From Climacteris rufus (lineage: Eukaryota > Chordata > Aves > Passeriformes > Climacteridae): DNA of 64,000 nucleotides. Where the stretch lies: assembly GCA_013398175.1 (NCBI GenBank), contig VZRZ01007762.1, forward strand, positions 62,001-126,000. Direction: 5' to 3'. The notes under the pieces are model-generated. The model saw nothing but the letters and a program-made list of their open reading frames with translations. It did not search any database and was not told where the DNA came from. A program made the translations under genes and the position numbers. Shown one piece after another: positions 48,571 to 60,551 of the stretch. How positions within the stretch are numbered: position 1 is the first letter of the stretch; each line of letters starts with the position of its first letter.

Positions 48571-51500
48571 ATAGGCAGACAGGTGTCCATGCTGCCCACC
48601 CTATCTGAGAAAATGGGATAGCCCATGTAAAGTTGCTTTTCTGGCTTAGTAGACTGAAAGTCAGTCTCTTGGATCCTTTGCTAACTTGGATAAGAGAATT
48701 GGGAATTAATTCCTCCATTTGTATTGTGCCATCATACACATACAAACCTATATAATCTATATAAAAACATAATTAACAGTAAATATATATAAATGAAAAT
48801 ACATTCTTCATTCATAGGTTCTATCCAATATTTGATATCATATTTATATTTAATAATTCAACACACAGAGATATACAGTGGTGATAAAGAGCTTTCTTTG
48901 AATACTTCTGAGGGTAGAAATACAAAGCATTTTTTGGGGAATCTAAGGAGCCTTAATAAAAAAGTGTAGAGAAATAAAATACTTGATACTTTGAAAAGGT
49001 AAAAATTGTTCAGGGAGATGCATTCTGAAGGTAAAGTGTGGATTTTTTTGGATTGTTTCTTCCTTGCTCCAGACAACAGTGATAATATTATTATCTATTT
49101 TTCTACTAATGCAAAAAAATATCTTCTTCATATCTGCTTTGCATCCAGTTTAAATAGCTACATCTCCAAGTGGATTCAGGGACAAATTTATTCTAGATGG
49201 GCTTCTTCACAATGGATATGTGTTTATAATTAGTGTTCTAATAGAACAAATGGAAACCCTTTCAATAATAAAGCATTAATTAGGAGCTCTGTGTAAGAGT
49301 CATGCCAACACAGAAGCACAGAATAACGGGGATATGAATGCAATTTCTACAAGAAATTCTAGCTAAATTTAACAGTTAAACTTGAAATAGATAATTATCT
49401 TTCTAGAGGCTCTTTCCAGTGATCTGTTCTCTTTCAGCATGTGTAATAGAAAGGCTTCTATCTGAGAGTGAGAAACATGCCCAGCATAAGTTGATGGGCG
49501 AACAGGATACTTTTGCACCTATATATTTATTCTTTGATCTGGATGAGAATGAGAATATGTCATACTTGGCAGATATTTTCATTTGCATTATGGAGAAAAT
49601 ATCTTTGATTCCTTAAAACCTTTTATCTGAATTTTAAACAAAAATTAACTACGTAATAATAGCCAAGTATTTATTTCATTTGTTCTATTTCAACAATAAT
49701 AAAGAAACTTAGTATTCTTTCTTCCTTTATAATATAATACATATATTTGGACCCTGTTACACCAAACTCATGAAATTACCTCACACTTTGTGCAAATAAC
49801 TTTGAAATAGCTTCTGTAAAATGGAAGCAAAGAAAGGGCAAATCACAATCAGTGTAACAAAAATATGTTTAAAAGGAAGGCATTTGTGAGAAAACCTATC
49901 CTTCACTTAAATGTTATATATAGTGTATTGATAAAGAATTTCAAAACCACTCAAAGGAAATATTTTTGCAGGATAATTTTATTTATTATATATATTTTTT
50001 ATGTTCATACATGTTATATTTGTGTACTACCAGTTCTCGTTTAGATAAGAAAGGTTTAAATACCTCAGAGAAGGTTCTTCAGTCCTTTCATGCACTAGAT
50101 AAATACATTAAGTAAAGATAAGACTAGTGTTACAGGAACCAGGTAAACAAACTTCTTGCTGACAAAAACCCAAAGCTGTCTAACATTCCCAAATGTCCTG
50201 TTTATGTTAGCGAAGAATAGCTACGATGCATTTCTCATGAAGGTCAATATCCTAATTAGTATAAGCAATCTGTAAATTGGAAAATATAAGTGAGAGCATT
50301 TTGGCAAAATATAAGAAAATACAAATATAGAATCATGTATTTCTTTCCCCTCCTCCACATCTGAATATAGAGGGTATTCTAGTTAGTTGTGTGTGAGCCA
50401 TAAATAATTTAACATTTCTTTCTTTTAAAACTAGATAAATCCAAATACCTCTCGGGGATTTTATCCCAGAATTTTGCTGAAGGGGTTTTAATCTCCCTGA
50501 ACTAACAAAATCAAAGCTAATTTTAAAAGCTTGACAAGACAAACTAGATTTGACTAATAGATAAAGAAACCTTATAATAAACTGTTTGTCAGTTGATATT
50601 TGTGAGACCTATGAATTATGTATCACTGCTTTTAAAGTCCGTATAAAAATTAAAGTGAGAGATCATCTCTTTTTGGACAGGAGATAGCTTTAAGCTATTT
50701 TGAAATGGGATAAAGGAAAAAAGAGGATAGAGAAGGGAAGACGTGAAGGGACTTTAGTTTTATTTCACATAAAACCTGATGTGATAAGCATTCACAAGCT
50801 TTCTTCATTTGTTAGATATGAGAAATACTTACTTTTAATAAATGCGATTGTTTTTGGTTTTTTTTTACTATTTCATTTCTTTATCAAATTTAAGGTCTGG
50901 AAGTAAACCAATCCAAAGCAGGATTTTTAAGATGTTGGAAGTCCAATATCAAAGCCAAAATGAAGTTCTCTGACTGCTGTCCTGTTAGGTATGAGGGTGT
51001 CAATTCTCTATTCCTTTCCTTGTCTGTTGTAAAAACCAATTATGTTAAGTGGCAAAAGCCTACCAGTTTGGGTCCATCAGTGAAGTTAGGGTGTCAAATG
51101 CTCAATTTTCAGCTCCCTTGGGGTTGTTTTCTTACAATGAATATATTCTCTTTGTTAATAAAAAATAAGATTCCTAGAAACACATATTAGGACATAAATG
51201 ATAGTTAAAATAAATTTGTGGAGCAGAAACAGAATTAAAGAACCTAGTAGTTGCCTAAAGTATAAATACATTTTGGAAAAATATCCAAAATGAGTAATAT
51301 TAGAGCAAAGGATCCAGAGAATCTGCGTGAGAGATTTTATGTCTGCAAGCAATTTTATCATTTCAGATTTCTAATTAAGGATCATAGCTTTCTAATGTAA
51401 GATCTCCATACCTTAAAAATTCAATAAACCGTTGGCAAATACCAAGTGTCAAATGATAAATCCCATTTTTATTGCAAATTTTTGTTTTCATAAATACAGG

Positions 51501-54310
51501 TAAAATTAAACTCTGCACCTTGACAGATGAGCGTTTTCTATACATCTATTTACTTTAAATACTGTATCCATGTATTCTTAACTATGTCACAATTAGTTCC
51601 AAATCCAATAAATAAATGTATTGCTCTCCATCCACCTTGACTTACTTAAAATGAATTGGTAAAATCCTTCATCTCTAATGGATCAAAAGCAGCAGCACAT
51701 TCCTATTTGTGTTCAGGCAGTGTCTTTATTTTTGAGGCTTTTTTAGTGCTTGTTTTCAAATCCTTTTCTATTTTTGGAATCAGTAAATACAAAATTTTAT
51801 TTAAAAGTTACGAATAGCACTTCAGAAAAATATTAAATCCTTTGACTGAACATATATTTGTGCTCAAAATCCATACTTGTCTTTATAACCTAACCCATAC
51901 TATGATGGAAGTACCAACTTTTCCCATGTAAAAATTGATAGTTCTGCAATTACAGTAATTTGAAAGAGCCTGCCTCATGAGAAGTCAGCTGAGGCACTAG
52001 TATCATTACAGTACTCAAAGCCATTCTTGAATAATCAAGATCAGTAAGTTTCCTTACAGAGTCTTAGATAATTGCAATTTATTTCCTATTTATGTGGAAA
52101 TACTGTCATATCTGGACACAAAGGGTCATGCTATATGCTTTGAAAAGAGCCTATTACTTTGAAAACATCCTTCTTCTGTTTTAAATGAACTTGATCCTAT
52201 TTGGCATGCATTTGCTGTATACTTTTCAAAATAAAAAGCAATAACCCTCAACACATTGTGTTCAGGCTGTGGTAACACATGCAAACTGCCACATAGCATA
52301 TTTACTTTCCTTCCTGGAGAAAAGTCCTGGAGAGGCTTTCTAAAAACCCTTAGTCATTCATTACCAGTCTCTTCCTGAATATTGGATCATTTTTAGAGTA
52401 TTGACTTGCCTTTGCATCTGTTCACAGCATTATTTCTCTATTGTCATGTTGTTGGTACTACATTGCCTTTATTGATTTGATGATGTGCGTACCTATTTGA
52501 TTCAATATCCTTGTGAGATGGTTATCCTAATTTTACTGTAGTTAAGAACACACTGTGTTCTTGACAAGGTAAATATAGGTAAAATGACTATTAAGTAATA
52601 TTTTAACACTCAGTTTTTCTGCTTGTGATTCAATATTTATGCTTTAAATTTTCACGAGAAATAAGCAAAAATTGAAGGATTTTATCTGCCCCCAGATATC
52701 ATTAAGAAACTTAAGAAAAGTTGTCAAGGAAATTTGTTCTCCACCTGCTTAGTAGTTTAGCTGAAGCCACCAAGAACAATGAAAGAATGTACAGACATGA
52801 AGCTAATCATAATTGTTTCTTGTAGTGTAAATGGCACAATATGACAATCATGTCCCTTTAGGAGATCTTCAGTGGAGCTGTTGGAGACTGTGTTAATCAC
52901 CATCTTCTATTGTAAATTCTCCTGCTCCAGTCAAGGAAGAAGTCAAAAGTATTTATTGTCAGTCCACAAAACTTCAACCTCCAATAGAAATCTTGCAGCT
53001 CGTAATAGGTTTTGTCACCCCTATCCCTCAGTCTTTTTCAGGTATATGTGATATGCTCCCACATGCTGTCTTTGTACCACTGGCACAGTTCATTTGCTGT
53101 GTGTTTATGGTTGTTTTTTTAGACTCATTTGCAGGAAGCTAACTGAACATTATAGACATAATTAACATGCTGTGAAATATAAATCTCAGTTCTTGAAACA
53201 GAGATAAGGTAGAACTTACTTTTACTGCAGCATTGTGTAATATTTCAGCCTACTGACAAATATAACTGCATAGTTGTTATATAAGGAGTATGTTACAAAC
53301 AGGTCATGGTGATATGCTGACCAACTGAAATATATCATGTGCATGGGGGTTTCTATTTTTCCCCAAATTATAAGGCTGAAAGCACAGTGTACTGTTCCAT
53401 TTCTACTAGTTTTATCCTGCACAGTGCTGCTTCAGGCATAGTCAGTTACATGAAGACACACAAAGGAAATGTTTTTCTAGAATGACTTACACTGAGAACT
53501 TCAATTTTATTAGTGATATCTTCCATAGACTTTGTATTTTTCAAATCTTTAAGAGATAATAAACTAGTTGATAAAGACAGTGCTGAAATGCTGCATACTG
53601 TGACTTGTTCCATTTACCACTAACTTCCTTCCTGCTACCCCTAGGATATTCAGGGATATAAGTCCTATAGGATCATTACAAACAAATTTAAAGTGTTCAC
53701 AGCTTTCACTGTCTTCTGGAAATAGTTTCAGTGAGACATACTGAAGGTCTACCTAGGCAACAATTCTTTCACTGCCAGCACAAATTGGTGATCTCAAGGT
53801 AGTATATAGGAGAAAGAACAGATACACAGCGATAAATCCATCAATATATTCTCCCAGCACCTCAAAATTCAATTTGTATGGATTTTATGGGTAGAGGCAG
53901 CATAATTATGCTTATTAAGCACTGATAGTTTTCTCTTTGATGAATCTTGCTTTTCTGATAATATGTTTGCTCTCAGATAACATGACAATTTTTGACATGG
54001 TCCCTGTAAACTCCAAGTCTTTTGATAGACACTCCAAACTTAAAGAAGAGAGGATACTGAACTAGGGTTTTTGGATTGGCTAGTGAAATGCTGACTTTTC
54101 AGCTGATGCTTTCCTATGGTGTTAGAAGATCCTATTTTGCAGGCACTGTCTTCTGAATGAGGCTAGGTGAGCCTGGTGCTGAGGCAGATGAGGCAGGACT
54201 TGCACTTGTTTGTTCAAGTTCTCAAAAAATTTTCCCACACTGACTAGTTAAAAATTATTCAGCTTATGTTCAGTATACAGCTAGGCCTTTTAGAATTATT
54301 TGATCTTAGG
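48571..54310. other. Gene-free AT-rich sequence
   Basis: About 5.7 kb without a recognised gene, RNA or transposon, the longest repeat-poor stretch in the window. Open frames are all 76 codons or fewer. Confidence 0.5.
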
Positions 54311-54702
54311 TGTCGTAAGTCAGCAGGGGCATTACATATTTGTAATGTGACAAAAGAGTCTGTGGTACACTGTCCGGTAGAAAACTAAGAGGTAGATTGT
54401 TGCCCTGAGTTTTGCAGTTCTTCCATGTTTTCATTCTTCTGTAACAGTTCCTCACACATTCTCTGTAAACATAGCCATATTTTTCTAACTGTGTTCTATT
54501 GTTTGCATTCCTTTCTCCTGGGCGGAGAAATTTGATAGATATTTCCTTTGACCAGTGTGATGGAAAGGTGGCAATTTCTCCCTCCAATCCCTAGAAGGAT
54601 ATATAAAATAAAGTTCGGGCAGTTCCTGCCCAGTTTTGGCTCGCAGTTTGGCTCTCTCTTCAATGCGTGTCTGCGTCTTTCTTTCTTGTCCAAAGTGCGA
54701 CA
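54311..54702 (+). mobile_element. Short LTR of an endogenous retrovirus
   Basis: A 392-bp unit begins TGTCGTAAGTCAGCAGGGGC and ends CCAAAGTGCGACA. The ends form a 5-bp inverted repeat (TGTCG/CGACA). A CCAAT box (CCTCCAATCC, about 54584) precedes a fused promoter and polyadenylation element, TATATAAAATAAAG, in which TATATAAAA (54600-54608) overlaps AATAAA (54607-54612). The following 90 bases are U5-like. The immediate flanks (CTTAGG and GTAGAT) do not match, so no target duplication remains. It is upstream of the gag remnant at 55508 in the same orientation, but 245 bp of AT-rich DNA and an ERVL stub lie between, with no primer-binding site after 54702. A direct 5' LTR-gag relation is therefore unproven. 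Confidence 0.68.
54600..54612 (+). promoter_or_regulatory. Overlapping TATA box and AATAAA
   Basis: TATATAAAATAAA combines a TATA box with a polyadenylation hexamer sharing two bases. One of the two presumably serves the LTR. If both did, the R region would have to be placed unusually. Confidence 0.5.
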
Positions 54703-54939
54703 GTAGATCATACTTCCTGTCATTTTCAATATTTCCTGTCATCAGTAAGCAATATGGAAGTCCTTCCTCATACATAAATAATACATAAAAGTACTGCAAA
54801 TTACAAAGCAATTTTCACATTTATACTCTAATTTGATTTTCAGGATAATATTTTAAACATTTTATAATATTTTACAATTTTTATAGTCACTGTAATAATG
54901 CATTTTATACAGTTGTGTTTATTCTGTTTTCTGTGTAGA

Positions 54940-54984
54940 TGTCCTGGTCTCAGTTGAGATAGTATTAATTTTCTTCTTAGTAGG
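54940..54984 (+). mobile_element. ERVL LTR U3 stub
   Basis: TGTCCTGGTCTCAGTTGAGA then AGTATTAATTTTCTTCTTAG matches the first 45 bases of the ERVL LTR at 42743 (read on the minus strand). The match stops abruptly near 54984, where a CpG-rich segment starts. No other part of the LTR follows. Confidence 0.7.
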
Positions 54985-55277
54985 CATAGAAGATGCCAAC
55001 ACCACGCAAACGGGACGCCTGCCCACAGCCGTGCTGCCCATCGTACTGCTGCTACTCGCTGCGTACAGACAGAGTGGCACAGCGCCGCTGGAGCACATGG
55101 GACATAGCCGCCGCAGAAGACTGCGTGCCGCCGTGTGAACCCAAAGTAATTCTTCGTGGAAGATTCCTGCGTGAAATCCGTGATAGTATTTTGCTAACAG
55201 GCGTAAATATCTTCAGACAAGCCATGATTTCTTAGAAGAGCACGCTGTTTTAGTCACTCGTGCTCCCAGAAAAAAAA
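54985..55277. other. Unassigned CpG-rich segment with open frames on both strands
   Basis: About 290 bp, rich in CpG between 55000 and 55140, sit between the ERVL stub and an A-run (55270-55277). The plus strand is open for 80 codons (54993-55235), with a cysteine-rich start (ACPQPCCPSYCCYS) and a basic/hydrophobic end. The minus strand is open for 57 codons from an ATG at 55225 to a stop near 55052, and its start is arginine-rich and mitochondrial-presequence-like (KILSRISRRNLPRR). I recognise neither protein. A truncated retrocopy of a host gene is possible, since CpG density is that of a 5' exon, but no target duplication was found. It may also be retroviral leader sequence. Confidence 0.35.
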
Positions 55278-55507
55278 GACAACCTTTTTTTTTCTTCTTT
55301 ACTCTAAGGATCAGTTTAAAGGCGAGAAACTGTCTCTGCAGATTATTTTTTTCCAGGGCCAGCCTAGGAACACGTGTTTGGTGGGTGTACCTTTCTAGGC
55401 ACAGGGTTTTTTTTTTTTGTTTTCACTGGTCTCTGGGCAGTTTTGCATTTTTTTTTTCCCCTGTTTCCCACAGATTGAGGTAGGCTTTGGCGTAATATAA
55501 TTTTAAA

Positions 55508-55983
55508 ATGGGTTTAATGAGTTTAAAATTATCCAGATGCCAGACAGAGTATTACACCCACATTAAGGCCTATCTGAATGAGGGTGAAAAGAAATTCTCA
55601 AGACCAGTGCTCAAAAAATTCATAAAGTGGCTTTTTATGTATTCTCCCAGAATTTCTCCAACAGAAATAGAAAACCCTGCCTTTTGGATTTCAGTTTGCA
55701 AACAATTGAGTGAATTGTGAAATACTGGAGACAAATCAATTGCAAAATTCTGCCCTTTATCAATTCTAACATACGATTCAGTTAAAGCAAAGGGGAAAGA
55801 TATTAAAAAGCCACAGAAATCTACCCCGGTTCCAAATACAGCTAATTCTCTTCCCTCATCCTCTTTCCCTAACCCTCTTTCCCACATGCTGGACAAGTCA
55901 ACAGATGCACTTGGCCTAGAGCCTCAGGGGTGCTACCCAGAAATTTGTCTTGAGTCTTGTTGTCTGGCAGAGATCAATGTATA
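55508..55983 (+). pseudogene. Endogenous betaretrovirus-like gag remnant (matrix domain)
   Basis: The frame begins MGLMSLKLSRCQTEYYTHIK; Met-Gly is the start expected for N-myristoylated retroviral matrix. Residues 18-70 (KAYLNEGEKKFSRP, LKKFIKWLFMYSPRISPTEI, FWISVCKQLSEL) follow the pattern of the betaretroviral Gag matrix (p10) domain: a helix with LxxF, a WLF-x-x-x-P turn, then a FW-x-x-V-x-x-x-L helix. A TGA at codon 71 interrupts it. The same frame then stays open for about 87 codons to a TAG at 55981-55983, with a proline/serine-rich linker (KKPQKSTPVPNTANSLPSSS) typical of the region after matrix. No capsid, zinc-knuckle, protease or polymerase follows within reach. It is a dead provirus fragment. 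The class II assignment rests on the matrix pattern, not on a search. Confidence 0.7.
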
Positions 55984-58900
55984 GAAGAAAACTCAAGACT
56001 ATTTCTGAGCATTTCCAGAAGAATTTAACTGCAGGTCTTAGTGGAAAGATTGTGTTATTGGAGTAACAATCTCAAATTGGAACCAAAGTGGTGATTAAAT
56101 ATAACCACTCCCTTCTTGAAAGACCTGAAGAGAATCGTCTTCAAACAAATACATGACTGCACATATGTAATAGTTACCTTCCAATGTGAAAAGGAGTGTA
56201 ATTTTGCCATTGTGCATTCACATTTTCTTATCTGGGATGATCATGATACTATCCCAGATCCATTAAAGTTACTTGTTGGTGGCTCTAATTTCAAAGCTTT
56301 TAGAGCAGAATACAGTTGTAAACATACTTCTCTCCACAGGCATATTTTCCATTAAATAGATGCCTATGTATGAGCTAGTCTCAAGATTGTCTTATTATGC
56401 ACCACAGCACCACTTCTACGTTTCATATCCATAAAAACTCAGTGCCATAATTAATTTTCTAGTCACATGAAGATTTGATTTGATTTAACAAGCTGCAAGT
56501 TCTGTGCTGAAGGTTAGGCACCTCTGTTTAAAGACAATAGTCACTTCCCACTACTGCTTTGATCAATATCATGGTAAAAAAAAAAAAAAAAAAAGGAAGC
56601 AAAAATACCATTGTAAAACGCATGTTTAATTATGACATATGCCATAATATCTCTTTTGCAATTCCCTGTTAATTGCTGAACAAGGTGCAATTATTAAGTC
56701 TTGAATTTGAAGCCACTCATTTAGGTTATACTGTTTGTTAAAGATAAGAGGTTAAGGCACTACAGTGAGTGTGAGATTTTCTGCAGTCATGAACATTATT
56801 TTGACTTTAATAACAATTTTGAAGAAGCACTAAATTTTTCAAGGTTTTCTCTCAGGTGAAGAGGTGCAGAATTACTTTCATTTAACTGTGACTCCATTCA
56901 AAATAATCCTAATTTCTGCTGGCTAAAAAAATACTGTAGGTAAAAGAAAATACAGATAATAAAAACATTTTGAAAGTTAGAAGCAGAGGGCAGGTGTCAA
57001 TTGCTTCCACCTAACCTTAGTCACTAAATTCAGGAGCTGTATGTGGCAGTCTTGCTGTGTAAGGCAAGAGACAAGCTCATTCTGTGGGGGCTGAGACTGC
57101 CTGAGACCTGAATCATTCTATAGAAGCCTGCCTCTCTTTAATTCCCACAGGAAGGAGAGTAATTTTCTAGCCAAGACTTTTCAGCCTATTGTGATTTGCC
57201 ACAAAGCTGAGCTGATCCAAAAGCATGTAATTGGTCAATGATTCAATCCTTCTGCCTCTTTTTCTCTGCATTATCAGATAATCTTTCCTAGCTCTTTTTG
57301 CCTGCTGATACTGGAAGAGGTTTGAATCTGAAGTTATTTAGGGCATTAAACATTCAAAAAATAATTATTCTTTATTATAATATTAGCTTTTGCTGCCTTA
57401 TGTCTTTAAATGCTCTCAGTGTCGAGTCAGATGAGTGTCAGGGGTATCTTGTGTCCTATCCACTTGGTCAACAATCTCTTTTATAAAACCTTATTTTAGC
57501 TAAAAGGTCAAGAGAATGGTACAGGATCAAAATGTTGGTTTGTATTAAGAGAATCTGAGGTCTGAAACACTTACACTTGAATATAAGCTAAGATAATATT
57601 GCATATCAAAGAATTACTGAAGTATGGGAAGCGATAGCATTGTAATAACTAAGAGTTTATTATCTCAGGTTAAAACTGACAGATGTCATTATCTGGTTAT
57701 TCCTGATTTATATTTGTTCAGAATGTCTTTTGCAACTGTAAAGATGAGAAAATGGCTTCTTACTTTTAGATGAAGATAAAACTGCAAACTTTGACTTGTC
57801 ATTTTCATAAAGAAATGCCAGTCAGTAGACTGACACAGGCAAATTATTGTGCCATGTAACTCAAACACAAGTTTCACATAGGTCATGTAATTTGCTAAAT
57901 GTTCTGTCAGTTTACTAAGTGAACTGGCAATCTCTATTCAACCTTTTTTTTTTTTTTTTTTACTACCATGGATTTAAATAACAAAGTCAAGAGTTATGCA
58001 TTTGCAACAAAGTTTGCCATGGAGCCTGTATTCTTGCAATGAATCAAGAATTGCAGAAGAAGAATACGTATAGAAAACTGTCAATTTGATGTGCTGTGTT
58101 GACATCCCTATCTCATGTTTCCTGTGATTTCACTTTCAAGAACAACTTCCAAACAAATTTGAAATCAAAAGAGCATAATTCAAACATTCAGTTACGTTTA
58201 AAATTAAAGACAGGCTTTGCAATATTCTGGCCAGTTAGCATAGTATATTTTAAAAGAACAGAAACTTTTGACTAAAGATACCATAGAAGAATCAGAGAGA
58301 CTTTCCTGAATTTATGAGAAGTTTGAAAATACTGCCTCGTGTGACAAGGAACTCATTTGTTTACAATATTTCCAGGTCAAATTTGTAAAGTCATCATATC
58401 TGGATGGCTTGCATTGAGAAACTGAAATTGTAGCAGAATTGAATTTCAGCCACTTATATTGATATTGGTCTTCTCCTCCATGTCCAACTCATTAAATTTT
58501 TTATAAATTTCTCAGTTGCACTGTGGTGAACACAAAGCTTTTTAAAGTGAAAGATTAGAGCTCACTGAATATTATTTTGCTCTGTTATTATTGCTTTTTG
58601 TTATTATTTATTATCAGGTTTTATTATTATGACTTTAAAAATCATCAGGAAAAAATATTTTGCTGTTAATGCATCCAACTGAGCTAAGTAACACTAATTT
58701 TTTTTTTTTTTTAAATAGCTCTTCTACTTTAGAAAAGATGCTACTTTTGACAATGCGTCTGAGAGTTCTTCCATGTTAATGAAATATTGATGACTTTATT
58801 ATATTACTCCTCCATGAAAAGTCACAATGAAATTCATTTGGTGTCTGGTATTCAAAGATTATTTTCTTTTCTCCTGTGTTTGCAATTAAAAGTTTCAGAC

Positions 58901-60070
58901 TATTGAAATGTTTATAATACAGATTTATAAGAGTAATCATGGGATAGTCCCTGCCACAATATATGCAGCAGAGAGGTATTTATGAGGATTAAAAGCTGAC
59001 CAGTTTTGCTTTTGAATATGGGCAATGAGAAGCATGTTAATGAATGTATAGACTGAAATACCTACTTAGAGGAAATATATTTCAATTTAGACAGACTTTT
59101 CACAATAAACAGTGCGTGAGGATTATTTTTTTTCACTACAGGTGTTGTTTACAAAAGAATACAAGGGAATTGTGAATTTCTTTAATATCTCAAATATTCT
59201 CAGGAAAATTTACCCTAGACACCTTTGGACTTGAGAAGGGTTGTCCTGAGTTTGAAATTGAGAGTTTGATAAAATGTCAAGATCTTTGAATGTCTCTCAT
59301 GAGCTATGATTTGCATAGCTGAACTACATAAATGGCAGTCCTATGGCTTAAACTTTGGGGTGAAGGAGGAACAAACCATTAGGTGTGTTGAACTTTTCAT
59401 TTTCAAAAGGGCTTCTGTTTTAAGGACAGCAACTTGCTCTGACTGCACGTAGCTTCAAAAACTTCATAGAGGAGTCATGCACATCTGACATTATAGTATG
59501 TATATCTTCCAGAATGAGAGACCCTGATAATGATTGTTCCTCACCACCTACTGCCTTTCCTTCCTATTCCCCTTTGGACCTCTAAAAGATTCTTCTGTTT
59601 TATCTCCCATTCCATATCACCTATATAAAATGGTGAGAGTTATTTTTACAAAAAGCTCCACTGCATTAAGTCAATGGAGAATAATCTAGGAAATCAGAGC
59701 AATCTGAATTGACCAGAAATCAATCTTTTCATACAAGAACACCAAAACTGAACTCCAAGCTACAAGAATTAAAATAATTTGTACATGTCTTAATTGTTTT
59801 ATTTATCCAGCCCAGTTGTGAGATTCTGGCTTGGACAAAAACTCTTGTCCAAAGCAAGAGACAACAAAATACTTTGGAAATTTTGGGGGTTTCTTCCCTA
59901 TATAGAAAAATATAATTATTTTGTGTATAACCATATATGGTCTAAATTAGCTTTAGCTTTAGCTGAAGCACTTGTAGTAAGAAGAGAAAAATTTCTTTAA
60001 AGAGTCATTCAAGTCTGTTTTATTAACATGGTCCAAGACAAGTGTATATAGCTCACACTTAGGTCAATAG
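55984..60070. other. Gene-free AT-rich sequence
   Basis: A frame at 56116-56355 (79 codons) starts MKDLKRIVFKQIHDCTYVIV, which could be a further gag piece given the neighbour upstream, but no diagnostic motif was seen. Poly-A (56576-56594) and poly-T runs (57943-57961, 58699-58712) are present. No pol or env signature was found. Confidence 0.4.
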
Positions 60071-60545
60071 TGTAAGGACGCTTAACCCGGTTCTCTCGAG
60101 GTAGCGACAGCACCGTTATGAGAAAGGAATCCCTGCAGGGATGAGTTGCAATGGTTTTACAACTCTCCCAAAGGACAGAGTTCTAGCTACCACAGATAAC
60201 GTGTTTCTGCTGGCTCCTCTAGAAATGAGAGTTTCCCCGGGCGTGGTGTTCTAGCGCTGACAAGAATAAAAGGCTAGACAGAGGGCTCTTCTCTGGGATA
60301 AGAGCCTATTTATTATAAGTCCAGTGTTGCATTATCAGGGTCCAGGAAGGGAGTCCAGAGACATCCAGGTGGTTAGAGTAACCCAGAAGAAAGAGACCGA
60401 GGAAGCCCTGCAGGGCTCTTTTTAAAGAGAGGTGGGACCAGGAAACACCCAATGGAAAACTGCGTAGTTCAAAGTGGACCAGTGGAGGGGAGAGTTTCCC
60501 AGGGCATAGCCATATACGGGACCTAAGGTATGGATACAGGTAACA
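60071..60545 (-). mobile_element. Solo LTR, class II-like, imperfect 6-bp duplication
   Basis: A 475-bp unit starts TGTAAGGACGCTTAACCCGG and ends GTATGGATACAGGTAACA on the plus strand, giving TGTAA...TAACA near-inverted ends. The flanks are CAATAG (60065-60070) and CAAGAG (60546-60551), a 6-bp duplication with one difference. On the minus strand a TATA-like CTTTAAAAAG (60418-60427) precedes AATAAA (60309-60314) by about 100 bp, and some 240 bp of CpG-containing U5 follow. A 6-bp duplication suggests a class II (ERVK/beta/alpha) integrase. No internal retroviral sequence adjoins it. Its orientation is opposite to the gag remnant 4 kb away, so the two are separate insertions or a rearranged provirus. 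Confidence 0.75.
60309..60314 (-). promoter_or_regulatory. LTR polyadenylation signal AATAAA
   Basis: A canonical hexamer on the minus strand in the LTR at 60071-60545, about 100 bases downstream of its TATA-like element. Confidence 0.6.
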
Positions 60546-60551
60546 CAAGAG

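Noticed and set aside
48225..48626. 133-codon minus-strand frame and overlapping plus-strand frames in CpG-rich DNA
   Set aside because: Few stop codons are expected in GC-rich DNA; frames are open on both strands without a domain.
54311..55983. A single provirus made of the LTR at 54311 and the gag at 55508
   Set aside because: There is no primer-binding site after the LTR, and about 245 bp of AT-rich DNA plus an ERVL stub and a CpG-rich block intervene. The link is possible but not supported.
56116..56355. 79-codon frame as a gag capsid fragment
   Set aside because: Its position downstream of gag is suggestive, but no capsid motif or zinc knuckle is present.
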